DNA of 36,557 nucleotides from Oscillatoriales cyanobacterium CG2_30_44_21. GTDB taxonomy: Bacteria > Cyanobacteriota > Cyanobacteriia > Pseudanabaenales > Pseudanabaenaceae. Below, in pieces: positions 25,592 to 32,706 of the stretch. The notes below the pieces were generated by a model, which worked only from the letters and a program-made list of their open reading frames with translations, was not told where the DNA came from and did no database searches. Made by a program: the position numbers and the translations under genes. The DNA is taken from assembly GCA_001873375.1 (NCBI GenBank), contig MNZA01000170.1:1-36557 (forward strand), written 5' to 3'. How positions within the stretch are numbered: position 1 is the first letter of the stretch; every line of letters begins with the position of its first letter.

Positions 25592-25610
25592 CGCTTTTTA
25601 GGATGCCATT

Positions 25611-25651
25611 AAAAAAATGAGAGCATTGTAAGTCAACGCTCTCATTTTTTT
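25611..25651. terminator. Bidirectional terminator hairpin between lipoprotein and infC
   Basis: Arms 25611-25624 and 25638-25651 (14 bp) begin with A7 and end with T7, so each strand reads a stem plus U-tract. Inner TTG/CAA pairs extend the stem. It serves infC on the minus strand (stop at 25695). Confidence 0.85.
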
Positions 25652-25694
25652 GGATTCAAAAATATAGCGCATGGCGCTGCCTTTTTGCTGAATT

Positions 25695-26219
25695 CTACTT
25701 TTTAGGAGCCATCAGCATAGTGATGTTTCTGCCTTCTCGCTTGGGATACTGTTGAATCTCGGCAACGGATTCCAGATCGCTTGCCATACGATTGAGTAGA
25801 ACCTCGGCAAGGTCAACGTGCTGAATCTCGCGCCCGCGAAACATGACTGTGGCTTTTACCTTGTCCCCTTCTTTCAGAAAACGTTCGGCGTGGTTGATTC
25901 TGACCTTGTAGTCATGCTCTTCGATTTTGTAGCGCATCTTCACTTCTTTAACGTCAGAAGTATGTTGCTTTTTACGAGCCTCTCTGGCTTTCTTCTCTTG
26001 TTCAAACTTGAACTTGCCATAATCCATGATCCTGCATACGGGTGGATCAGCTTTGTCACTGACAAGAACAAGGTCTAATTCCTTTTCTTCAGCCATCTTT
26101 AAGGCTTCTTTGGGAGTGAGAATGCCGAGTTGCTCTCCCTCCATATCAATGACTCGGATTTTTGGATATCTGATACGTTCGTTGATTTGGGGAAGGTCTT
26201 TAATTGGCTTTTTAGTCAT
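25695..26219 (-). CDS. infC: Translation initiation factor IF-3
   Basis: A 174-residue protein with both IF-3 domains: [23 protein letters not shown] (N), [28 protein letters not shown] (signature and linker helix), and the C-terminal [25 protein letters not shown]. It binds the 30S subunit and checks the initiator tRNA/start codon. The start is ATG at 26219, not the AUU used for autoregulation in enterobacteria, and rpmI/rplT do not follow in this window. A strong promoter and a leader of roughly 210 bases lie upstream. Confidence 0.97.
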   Translation of the reverse strand: MTKKPIKDLPQINERIRYPKIRVIDMEGEQLGILTPKEALKMAEEKELDLVLVSDKADPPVCRIMDYGKFKFEQEKKAREARKKQHTSDVKEVKMRYKIEEHDYKVRINHAERFLKEGDKVKATVMFRGREIQHVDLAEVLLNRMASDLESVAEIQQYPKREGRNITMLMAPKK

Positions 26220-26295
26220 GAAATCTCTGTTATCTAGTCTCTTTTAGGTATTAATTGAATTACTAAGGGTTTACAAATGTATGTAAGCATCTGGG

Positions 26296-26325
26296 CAAAA
26301 GCAGTGGCGATCGCTACTGCTTTTG
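26296..26325 (-). promoter_or_regulatory. Hairpin in the infC leader built around a HIP1 site
   Basis: Arms CAAAAGCAGT (26296-26305) and ACTGCTTTTG (26316-26325) enclose GGCGATCGCT, giving a stem of up to 15 bp with one G-T pair. It lies 77 bases before the infC start, inside the predicted transcript. It might control infC, or simply be a HIP1 copy in a chance palindrome. Confidence 0.5.
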
Positions 26326-26437
26326 GATTTAAGTGCGCCTCATTACTTAGCAAAGCTCTATTAGAGTATCCAAGCTTTTGCGCTCAACTACGTTTAGCAA
26401 TCTTGCAAGGCTTTTTACTTGACATAAACGTTTAAGT

Positions 26438-26466
26438 ATAGTACGAACTCCCCCATCTTGTGTCAA
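26438..26466 (-). promoter_or_regulatory. Consensus-like sigma-70 promoter of infC
   Basis: On the minus strand TTGACA (26466-26461), a 17-base spacer and TACTAT (26443-26438). The -35 is a perfect consensus match. It starts just past the aroB stop (26470), so infC has its own promoter. A mirrored TTGACA lies on the plus strand at 26419-26424. Confidence 0.75.
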
Positions 26467-26469
26467 GTA

Positions 26470-27588
26470 TCATGCGACTATTTTTCGTAAATTTTGTTTA
26501 ACTAGCTCAGCTGTGACTTGATCGCTGAGATTGGCGGAGCCGAGTGCTGTCGGCAAGATGAAGCGCACTTTTCCTGCTTCTACTTTCTTGTCATTGGACA
26601 AAGAAGCAGCGATCGCATCTAGGTCAATGTCTGAGGGCAGAGTTTGCGGTAAACGGGCTTTGCTAATCAATAACATTTGTCGATCTTGATCTGGCTGTGT
26701 CCATAGTCCAAGGTCAACCGCGATCGCGCCTGCGATCGCCATGCCTAGCCCCACAGCTTCGCCGTGATTGTAGAGGCGGTAATTGGTGACTGATTCGATC
26801 GCATGACCGACTGTGTGACCGTAGTTGAGAATTGCCCGCAAATTGCCCTCTTTTTCATCCTTGGAGACGATCTCGGCTTTGGCTTTGGCACAACGATATA
26901 GGATTGATTGTAGTAAGTCAGGTTTGACATAGCGCAACTGGTCAAGGCGATCGCAATTAGCTAATAGCTCAAATAAATCGCGATCCCAGATCACGCCATA
27001 TTTAATTACTTCGGCGATCGCGGAACGAAACTCGCGGGCAGGTAAAGTCTTGAGGACTTCGGGATCAACCCAAACTAGACGCGGCTGGTGAAATGCGCCA
27101 ATTAAGTTTTTGCCATGAGGGTGGTTGATCCCCGTTTTGCCACCGATCGCTGAGTCCACCATTGCTAAAAGTGTCGTTGGTACTTGCACTAGGTCAATCC
27201 CGCGTAACCAAGTTGCTGCCGCATAGCCCGACATATCACCAACTACGCCACCACCAAGGGCAATGATTAAGGACGATCGCTCTAGGCGATGGGCAAGGGC
27301 AGCATCATAAATTTTTTGGAGCGAGTTGGCGGTCTTGAATCTTTCTCCTGCTGGCAAAATTAGATTGGTAGCATTAAATCCTGCATTAGTAAGAGAGGAG
27401 CTTACAGTCTCACCGTAATGTTTATAAATGACAGGATTAGAAACAATTAAAACCTTGTTACTTTTTTTACCCAGTCCAATTTCTACTAATTTTGTGCCTA
27501 AGTTTTGCAGGCTATGGTTAGCGATCGCAATGTCATAACGGCGATCGCCTTCAAGGGCAACGGTGACAGTTGCGGAGTTTGAGGACAT
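26470..27588 (-). CDS. aroB: 3-dehydroquinate synthase
   Basis: 372 residues from ATG 27588 (a TTG at 27600 adds four). It is the second enzyme of the shikimate pathway and makes 3-dehydroquinate from DAHP using NAD+ and a metal. Motifs in order: [44 protein letters not shown] (NAD binding), [33 protein letters not shown] (substrate and metal), and [11 protein letters not shown] with the zinc-binding histidine. It is dense in HIP1 sites (seven in 1.1 kb), unlike the island next to it. Confidence 0.97.
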   Translation of the reverse strand: MSSNSATVTVALEGDRRYDIAIANHSLQNLGTKLVEIGLGKKSNKVLIVSNPVIYKHYGETVSSSLTNAGFNATNLILPAGERFKTANSLQKIYDAALAHRLERSSLIIALGGGVVGDMSGYAAATWLRGIDLVQVPTTLLAMVDSAIGGKTGINHPHGKNLIGAFHQPRLVWVDPEVLKTLPAREFRSAIAEVIKYGVIWDRDLFELLANCDRLDQLRYVKPDLLQSILYRCAKAKAEIVSKDEKEGNLRAILNYGHTVGHAIESVTNYRLYNHGEAVGLGMAIAGAIAVDLGLWTQPDQDRQMLLISKARLPQTLPSDIDLDAIAASLSNDKKVEAGKVRFILPTALGSANLSDQVTAELVKQNLRKIVA

Positions 27589-27647
27589 ATTTCTAATCAA
27601 AGGTTAGTATTATAGGCGATATGGCAATGCAAAAATCGCGATCGCGC

Positions 27648-27983
27648 CTAACTTACGGCATACTCTGTAAACTGACGCATAAATTCAGAATGAAAGCCGA
27701 TCACAATATCCTGTTTAGGCACTCCTGCTTTCACTAATTCTTCGGCAAGTTCAATTTCTGTACCGTTATATTGCAACCAAATTTTGCCTTGTTTAATATC
27801 AAGGTGCAGAATGCAACCATAAACACGATGTTCTTTTTCCCAGCCAACATTGACAATTTGATAATGGTCATGCTCTGTGTCAAAAATCAACTCTCGATCT
27901 ACACCATTTCGTCTGTAGTCATCTTGACCATACTCTTTAATAATCGTTTTAATAATTTCCCGATATTTATTTAGTTTATCCAT
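27648..27983 (-). CDS. xisI: XisI family protein (fdxN element excision controlling factor-like)
   Basis: A 111-residue protein matching XisI: MDKLNKYREIIKTIIKEYGQ, FDTEHDHYQIVNVGWEKEHRVYGCILHLDIKQGKIWLQYNGTE, then AEELVKAGVPKQDIVIGFH. XisI and XisH were named for their role in developmental excision of the fdxN element in Anabaena heterocysts, but most cyanobacterial copies have no such element nearby. It overlaps xisH by 13 bases and is surely co-translated. No excision element or recombinase is visible here. Confidence 0.9.
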   Translation of the reverse strand: MDKLNKYREIIKTIIKEYGQDDYRRNGVDRELIFDTEHDHYQIVNVGWEKEHRVYGCILHLDIKQGKIWLQYNGTEIELAEELVKAGVPKQDIVIGFHSEFMRQFTEYAVS

Positions 27984-28387
27984 TGCTCTATTTCCTGCTT
28001 AGTTGGGTTATAGACAATCAGGCTTATACCTTGATTTTTAATAACAAGCTGAATCAATTCTAATTTAAAGAATGTTTCGTAAGTTGCGATCGGTACAGCC
28101 AAATACATTATCCTCTCTGGTTGCTTTTGGCTAAGCACAGCTTTGTAATTAATAAATTGCCCCAAAGCTCTATGAAACTCAGAAATTGCCGAACTACCAA
28201 TAAAGCTTTTAATTTCAACTGCGATTTTTTCACCATCACGTTCAGCAGCAATTATTTTTTCAGCAGCTAAATCAATATAAATTTCAACCCCACCAAAATC
28301 TAAGTACAGTGGATCATCGGTGATTGCCCAGCCTTCTTTTTCTAGCCCTATTTTGACTGTATCGTGAAAAATATCTTTTGCAGGCAT
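27971..28387 (-). CDS. xisH: XisH family protein, endonuclease-like fold
   Basis: 138 residues from ATG 28387 (an in-frame start at 28402 adds five). MPAKDIFHDTVKIGLEKEGW at the start is diagnostic. Asp39, Glu58 and Lys60 (YIDLAAE...VEIKSF) give a PD-(D/E)xK arrangement, so a nuclease or DNA-binding role is plausible; XisH has been grouped with restriction-endonuclease-like folds. It pairs with xisI through a 13-base overlap. Confidence 0.9.
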   Translation of the reverse strand: MPAKDIFHDTVKIGLEKEGWAITDDPLYLDFGGVEIYIDLAAEKIIAAERDGEKIAVEIKSFIGSSAISEFHRALGQFINYKAVLSQKQPERIMYLAVPIATYETFFKLELIQLVIKNQGISLIVYNPTKQEIEQWIN

Positions 28388-28442
28388 AAAATTAAGTAAC
28401 ATTCCAACAAGTATTTACCAAGACTGACCAAAATACACCTAA

Positions 28443-28940
28443 TTATGACTGTACTTTGTTTTTCTGTCTCCACTCTGGCGGGAGTTCAACACTTACTTTG
28501 ATATCTATGGTTCCTGAATTTTGATTAAAGTTCATAATAGTTAGCTTAACAAATTGCTCCAACTCTTGCTCTGTTGCAGTCTGTGATTGCGAAAAAGACC
28601 TTAATCGATATCCTTCGGTTTCGCTCCAATGGGGAATACTATGACGACTACCTGTATTTTGTTCTGGACTATCTGCCATATTAGTAATCTTTTTAAAATA
28701 TTTGTATAAAGTTTTGCATAGGTAAACCTCTACACCTTTTGGACTTTTGACTAAATTCTTGGCAATCTCAGTGGGCGTATGTCCACACAGCAAACTTCGC
28801 AAATACAGCTTTTCTGTTGGATTTAAACCCTTACGAGAATTAGGAGCAACTTCTTGTTTGACCTTCGCAAATCGTTCGTAAATTTTGTCTAAGTCCCAGT
28901 AATATTGTGCTTCAGCAAATATCTTTTCCTCGTCAATCAT
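28443..28940 (-). CDS. HTH protein (vMAP-like/LuxR-like N-terminal helix-turn-helix), putative regulator
   Basis: 165 residues from ATG 28940, preceded by AGGTGG; a GTG at 28949 is also in frame. Residues 35-85 (KGLNPTEKLYLRSLLCGHTPTEIAKNLVKSPKGVEVYLCKTLYKYFKKI) form a LuxR-like helix-turn-helix close to the N-terminal HTH on cyanobacterial NB-ARC and vWA-MoxR-associated proteins. The rest is polar and ends in a β-like segment (GTIDIKVSVELPPEW). It lacks a receiver domain. It diverges from the vWA-PP2C-kinase operon, across a 113-base region with repeated palindromic motifs, and may regulate it. Function inferred. Confidence 0.65.
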   Translation of the reverse strand: MIDEEKIFAEAQYYWDLDKIYERFAKVKQEVAPNSRKGLNPTEKLYLRSLLCGHTPTEIAKNLVKSPKGVEVYLCKTLYKYFKKITNMADSPEQNTGSRHSIPHWSETEGYRLRSFSQSQTATEQELEQFVKLTIMNFNQNSGTIDIKVSVELPPEWRQKNKVQS

Positions 28941-28968
28941 AAATTCCACCTAAATAGTAGCTAATGAC

Positions 28969-29019
28969 TAGCAAAATTCATAGCATATGCTAGGTAAAGC
29001 TTAGCAAAAGAATATGCTA
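28969..29019. promoter_or_regulatory. Candidate operator: two TAGCAAAA / ATATGCTA blocks
   Basis: Block 1 is TAGCAAAA (28969-28976) plus ATATGCTA (28985-28992), overlapping the perfect palindrome TAGCATATGCTA (28981-28992). Block 2 is TAGCAAAA (29002-29009) plus ATATGCTA (29012-29019). They lie between divergent HTH and vWA genes, where a regulator would bind. Confidence 0.5.
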
Positions 29020-29029
29020 TTGTTATAAA
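29001..29029 (+). promoter_or_regulatory. Possible promoter of the vWA-PP2C-kinase operon
   Basis: TTAGCA (29001-29006), 17 bases, TATAAA (29024-29029). Matches are 4/6 and 5/6 to the sigma-70 consensus. Operator block 2 falls between the two elements, so binding there would block transcription. Confidence 0.45.
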
Positions 29030-29053
29030 AATTCTCAAGTAGATATAACAGTT

Positions 29054-29728
29054 ATGGCAGTTAATTACCGTGATTTTCCTGAAGCCTACGAGAATACTGA
29101 AGCAAGATGTCCTGTAGTACTTGTGCTTGATGTTTCGGGATCGATGTCAGGGGAGCCAATTAGACAATTAAATGAGGGGCTAAGAGTTCTAAAAAAAGCA
29201 TTGGAAGATGACCCAACTGCGAGTTTGCGTGTAGAAGTAGCAGTTGTTACATTTGGGGCTTCAGTTAGCCTTGCCCATGATTTTGCCACGATGGATGCGT
29301 TTAACCCTCCAACACTTAGCGCAGATGGTGGCACGCCTATGGGTGAAGGACTTGAATATGCTCTGCAATTAGTGGCTGAACGAAAAGAGCAGTACAAAAA
29401 TCATGGTCTAAAATATTATCAGCCTTGGGTATGGCTGATTACAGATGGTTATCCAAATGGCAACTCGCCTTGGCAAGAAGCTGCTCAGAAAATTCATCAA
29501 GAGCATAAAAACAAGAAAATCTCTTTCTTTGCCGTGGCGGTTGAGGGAGCCGATATGAACCAACTCAAGCAGGTTTCTCCGCCAGATCGTACTCCTGTTA
29601 AATTGAACGGACTTGACTTTAAGACGATGTTTTTATGGCTAAGTAGATCAGTGGGCAAAACAGCTAGTGGCAAAGTTGGTGAAGAAGGGCAAACTAAACT
29701 AGAGCCAATTGGTTGGGGAAGTGTTTAA
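29054..29728 (+). CDS. terY: TerY-like vWA domain protein
   Basis: A 224-residue protein that is almost entirely a von Willebrand A domain. The MIDAS metal site is complete: DVSGS (Asp26, Ser28, Ser30), Thr94 in DGGTPMGEG, and Asp131 in LITDGYPNG. This form with CPVVLVLDVSGSM near the N-terminus matches TerY. Such proteins accompany a PP2C phosphatase and a kinase with a zinc-binding module in the TerY-P triad described for tellurite/stress-related systems. It is the first gene of three; its TAA overlaps the next ATG (TAATG). It probably acts as a metal-dependent scaffold or sensor. Confidence 0.88.
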   Translation: MAVNYRDFPEAYENTEARCPVVLVLDVSGSMSGEPIRQLNEGLRVLKKALEDDPTASLRVEVAVVTFGASVSLAHDFATMDAFNPPTLSADGGTPMGEGLEYALQLVAERKEQYKNHGLKYYQPWVWLITDGYPNGNSPWQEAAQKIHQEHKNKKISFFAVAVEGADMNQLKQVSPPDRTPVKLNGLDFKTMFLWLSRSVGKTASGKVGEEGQTKLEPIGWGSV

Positions 29729-31389
29729 TGTGGGGATGGGGAAGTAATCAAGGTAAATCTCAAAATCAGGCTTCAACAAGAAGCCAGTGGAGAGCGATCG
29801 CCCGTTTCGAGATGGGGACAAGCCACATATCAACGCAAACGCCTTGTCAAGACTATGCAGAATATAAGCCATATGGCAATGATTACTTGATTGGAGCCGT
29901 ATCTGATGGGGCAGGGAGCCGCAGTTTGTCCCATTATGGCTCTAAGATTGCTGTTGAGACTACTATAAAATTTTTTACAGAAAAACTAGAAACCTCACGA
30001 AGCAAGTCATTCTTGTCACAAGATGGTGTGCAAATAGTTTTTCGAGAATTGATTGAAGTCGTTAGACATGAAATAGAAATAGCGGCGCAGGATTACTATC
30101 GGGAGAAGGGTAAAAAAGTTAGTGTGGGTGAATTTGCTTGTACTCTTCTGGCTTTTATCGCCTTTCCAGATGGCATAGCAGCTATGCAATTAGGTGACGG
30201 TTTCATTGTTGTCAGAAACTATCAAGGTAAAGGCTATGACTTACTTTTTGAGCCAAGCAAAGGCGAATACGCAAATGAAACTACCTTTGTAACTTCATCT
30301 TCCACGCATATTCAGCAAGATCTACAGATAACTTACAAAGCTAATCCTGTTAGCTTTATTTGTGCCTCAACTGATGGTCTAGAAAATTTAGCTCTCAATT
30401 TACGAAACAATGTAGCTTATCCGAAGTTTTTTGTCCCCCTCGAAAAATATATTCAAGAAACGATAGAGCCAGAGAAAGACGGCTACCTTATAGCTTTTTT
30501 AAATCATGAGACAGTTAATCGTAAGACTGATGATGATAAGACTATTTTGTTATGCGTCGATGTAAATGCTGATCCCGTCACAGAAATAAATTTAGGTGAT
30601 ACACCGACATCTAAAATACCTAGTTCACTGCCTCCGTCACAAACTCCACCGCCTGTGATTGGCTATCCGCCACCTATTCCCTTGCCTTCAGGCAGGAGAA
30701 CACCTAAACCATCTCCCGCAGATGTAATTACTACCCAAACTCCGTTTCCAACAGAAACGGATGACATTACTTATACAGCGCCTACATCAACGAAAAAGAT
30801 AAAAACAAAAGATTCACCTGTTTTAATAGGTCTTTTTCTATTTTCAAGTTTTCTGTATGTCTATTTTGCGACACTTGCAGCTTATCTTTTAGTTGAAAAA
30901 ATTCATCAAAACCGTCCTGAATTACAAATAACCATTGAAGTTTTGTGGAACAAAGCAGCAATTGGTTCTATACCAATTTGGGTTGCTACGATTTTTATTA
31001 TTGTTCTAACACTTTGGTCAATATTTTCTGGATTATATGCCACTGATAATGATATCGATAAAGATCGAAGATCCAAAAAAGATCAAAAATTCAAAAGTAC
31101 AAAAAAAGAAACTATACAGAGCTTAATTAAAAGTTTTAAACCAAATTTTGGCGAAATTATTTCTGTTTGTTTACCAGTTTTTGCTCTAACTTTGGCGCTC
31201 CTAACATCAATACACTTAAATAATACTTTTCCAAATACAAAAAGCTCAAACTCGAATAGTCAAAAAACTCAACAAACAGAAATTAGAAATAATTCTGGGG
31301 AATCGGCAAAAACCTTGAACGATCCCTGCAATGGTAAAAATGATTTTATGCGTCGAAAGTTATATCAAATCTTCAGATTACCAAAATGA
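29728..31389 (+). CDS. PP2C-family Ser/Thr phosphatase with C-terminal transmembrane segments
   Basis: 553 residues from ATG 29728. The phosphatase domain (about 22-290) keeps the metal motifs: CQDYAEY (Asp42), GAVSDGAGS (Asp60), MQLGDGFIVV, STDGLEN and DDDKTILL. A proline-rich linker follows (about 293-340), then three hydrophobic segments near 365-387, 415-437 and 477-497. In TerY-P triads this enzyme opposes the neighbouring kinase. The 3' end looks altered: the +1 frame is open from 31319 to a TGA at 31484-31486 that overlaps the kinase ATG, so the original protein may have been about 32 residues longer. Confidence 0.85.
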   Translation: MWGWGSNQGKSQNQASTRSQWRAIARFEMGTSHISTQTPCQDYAEYKPYGNDYLIGAVSDGAGSRSLSHYGSKIAVETTIKFFTEKLETSRSKSFLSQDGVQIVFRELIEVVRHEIEIAAQDYYREKGKKVSVGEFACTLLAFIAFPDGIAAMQLGDGFIVVRNYQGKGYDLLFEPSKGEYANETTFVTSSSTHIQQDLQITYKANPVSFICASTDGLENLALNLRNNVAYPKFFVPLEKYIQETIEPEKDGYLIAFLNHETVNRKTDDDKTILLCVDVNADPVTEINLGDTPTSKIPSSLPPSQTPPPVIGYPPPIPLPSGRRTPKPSPADVITTQTPFPTETDDITYTAPTSTKKIKTKDSPVLIGLFLFSSFLYVYFATLAAYLLVEKIHQNRPELQITIEVLWNKAAIGSIPIWVATIFIIVLTLWSIFSGLYATDNDIDKDRRSKKDQKFKSTKKETIQSLIKSFKPNFGEIISVCLPVFALTLALLTSIHLNNTFPNTKSSNSNSQKTQQTEIRNNSGESAKTLNDPCNGKNDFMRRKLYQIFRLPK

Positions 31390-31486
31390 TAAATCCTTTA
31401 ATTTAAGCCTAGCTTTAATAAATTGGATTTATCTAATGTTTTATTCATATAAAAGACAAGTTAGTCGCGTAAGCAAAAAACAATGA
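31319..31486 (+). pseudogene. Open +1-frame tail of the PP2C gene, possible frameshift remnant
   Basis: After a TGA at 31316-31318, the frame one base ahead of the PP2C frame is open for 55 codons and ends with TGA overlapping the kinase ATG (ATGA). The tail reads ...SFNLSLALINWIYLMF... before a basic end. A one-base change between 31319 and 31389, for example in the A5 run near 31336-31340, would join it to the phosphatase. It may be a true mutation, a sequencing error or a chance frame. Confidence 0.5.
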
Positions 31487-32700
31487 AAGATGATCAGGGA
31501 AAATCATTTAATTTCAATGGTGAACCTTTTGGCAGTGGTGGGGAAGGAAAAATCTATAGGATAAATCGACCAGGTTTTGTTGTTAAAATTTATGAAAAGC
31601 TACCCACTCCAGAACAAGTTAGCAAACTAAAAGTAATGATTGCTAATCCTCCCAAAACTTCTCCAAGCGATCCTGGTGATGTGGCGATCGCCTGGCCAAC
31701 TAGCTTAGTCTATAAGGGAAAGCAATGCATTGGGTTTTTAATGCCTGAAATAGGTAGAAACGTCCAGTTTATTCAAGTGTATAATCCCAAGAGTCGTAAA
31801 AAGATATTGCCTAAATGCAATTGGTTATTTCTTCACACAGCAGCACGAAATTTTACAGAAATAGTTAAGGATTTACATAAATCGGGCTATGTAATAGGTG
31901 ACATTAAACCGCAAAATATTCTAGTTAATGATCGGGCTTTCGTTTCCGTAGTTGATACAGACTCATTCCAAGTCAAGAATGGCAATACTGTTTATAGATG
32001 TCATGTCGTAACTGAAGGATTTACGCCTCCAGAAATGCTGGGGTTTGACACTTCAAATATTACCCAAACTCTCTATCATGACCGCTATCGCGTAGCCTTA
32101 ATAATCTACCACCTATTGTTTACTAGACACCCGTTTAATGAGGGAACCTGGCAAGATTCGGGCGATGAGCAAAGCCAAGTAGACAAGATGAAAAATGGAA
32201 TATGGCTATATAACTCGCAGGGCTTATTAAAATTTCACATATCAACAATACCCTTACAGGTCATTCACCCAAAGCTTCAGGAGCTATTTAAACGATGTTT
32301 TAATGATGGTCACAAAGACGCAACCAAGAGACCATCAGCAGAAGATTGGAGTGCTGCTTTGAAAGTAGCTATTAATGATCTTACTTCTTGCGGCAAAATT
32401 GATACCCATAAGTATAGTCGAACCTACGGTAAGTGCTATTGGTGCGAAAGAAAAAATATTTTGAATGGGGTAGATATTTTTGAGGGCTCAGCAAAACCTG
32501 TTATTTCGCTCCCGCCGCCAAGCAATCCTCCCGTTCAGACTACTCCCAGTACACCGATACCGACACCATCGCCGCCACTACCCACGAAAAAAATAATTGG
32601 TTTTGTGCTTTTAGCTATAGCGACAATTTGCTTTATCGGGGGCGCTATACCATTCGGTTTTATTTTAGGATTTATTGGTTTTAGCTGCTTTTCTGATTAA
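31483..32700 (+). CDS. TerY-P-type protein kinase with zinc-binding module and C-terminal membrane anchor
   Basis: A 405-residue kinase. The Gly-rich loop GSGGEG is at 17-22 and Lys35 is in VVKIYE. The catalytic loop reads VIGDIKPQN (139-145): Gly replaces the Arg of HRD, but Asp140, Lys142 and Asn145 remain. DTD (158-160) in VVDTDSFQV stands in for DFG; both features are usual in this kinase subfamily. Cys303, His309, Cys318 and Cys321 can form a zinc site. A proline-rich linker and a hydrophobic hairpin (371-402) anchor the protein. No clear ribosome binding site precedes ATG 31483, fitting coupling to the gene before it. Confidence 0.87.
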   Translation: MKDDQGKSFNFNGEPFGSGGEGKIYRINRPGFVVKIYEKLPTPEQVSKLKVMIANPPKTSPSDPGDVAIAWPTSLVYKGKQCIGFLMPEIGRNVQFIQVYNPKSRKKILPKCNWLFLHTAARNFTEIVKDLHKSGYVIGDIKPQNILVNDRAFVSVVDTDSFQVKNGNTVYRCHVVTEGFTPPEMLGFDTSNITQTLYHDRYRVALIIYHLLFTRHPFNEGTWQDSGDEQSQVDKMKNGIWLYNSQGLLKFHISTIPLQVIHPKLQELFKRCFNDGHKDATKRPSAEDWSAALKVAINDLTSCGKIDTHKYSRTYGKCYWCERKNILNGVDIFEGSAKPVISLPPPSNPPVQTTPSTPIPTPSPPLPTKKIIGFVLLAIATICFIGGAIPFGFILGFIGFSCFSD

Positions 32701-32706
32701 TAACTA

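Noticed and set aside
26419-26446. Plus-strand promoter mirrored against the infC promoter
   Set aside because: TTGACA is present, but no acceptable -10 lies at 16-18 bases, and no plus-strand gene follows.
31319-31389. Programmed ribosomal frameshift in the PP2C gene
   Set aside because: No recognised slippery heptamer with downstream structure is visible; a simple indel or transcript slippage in the A5 run is more economical.
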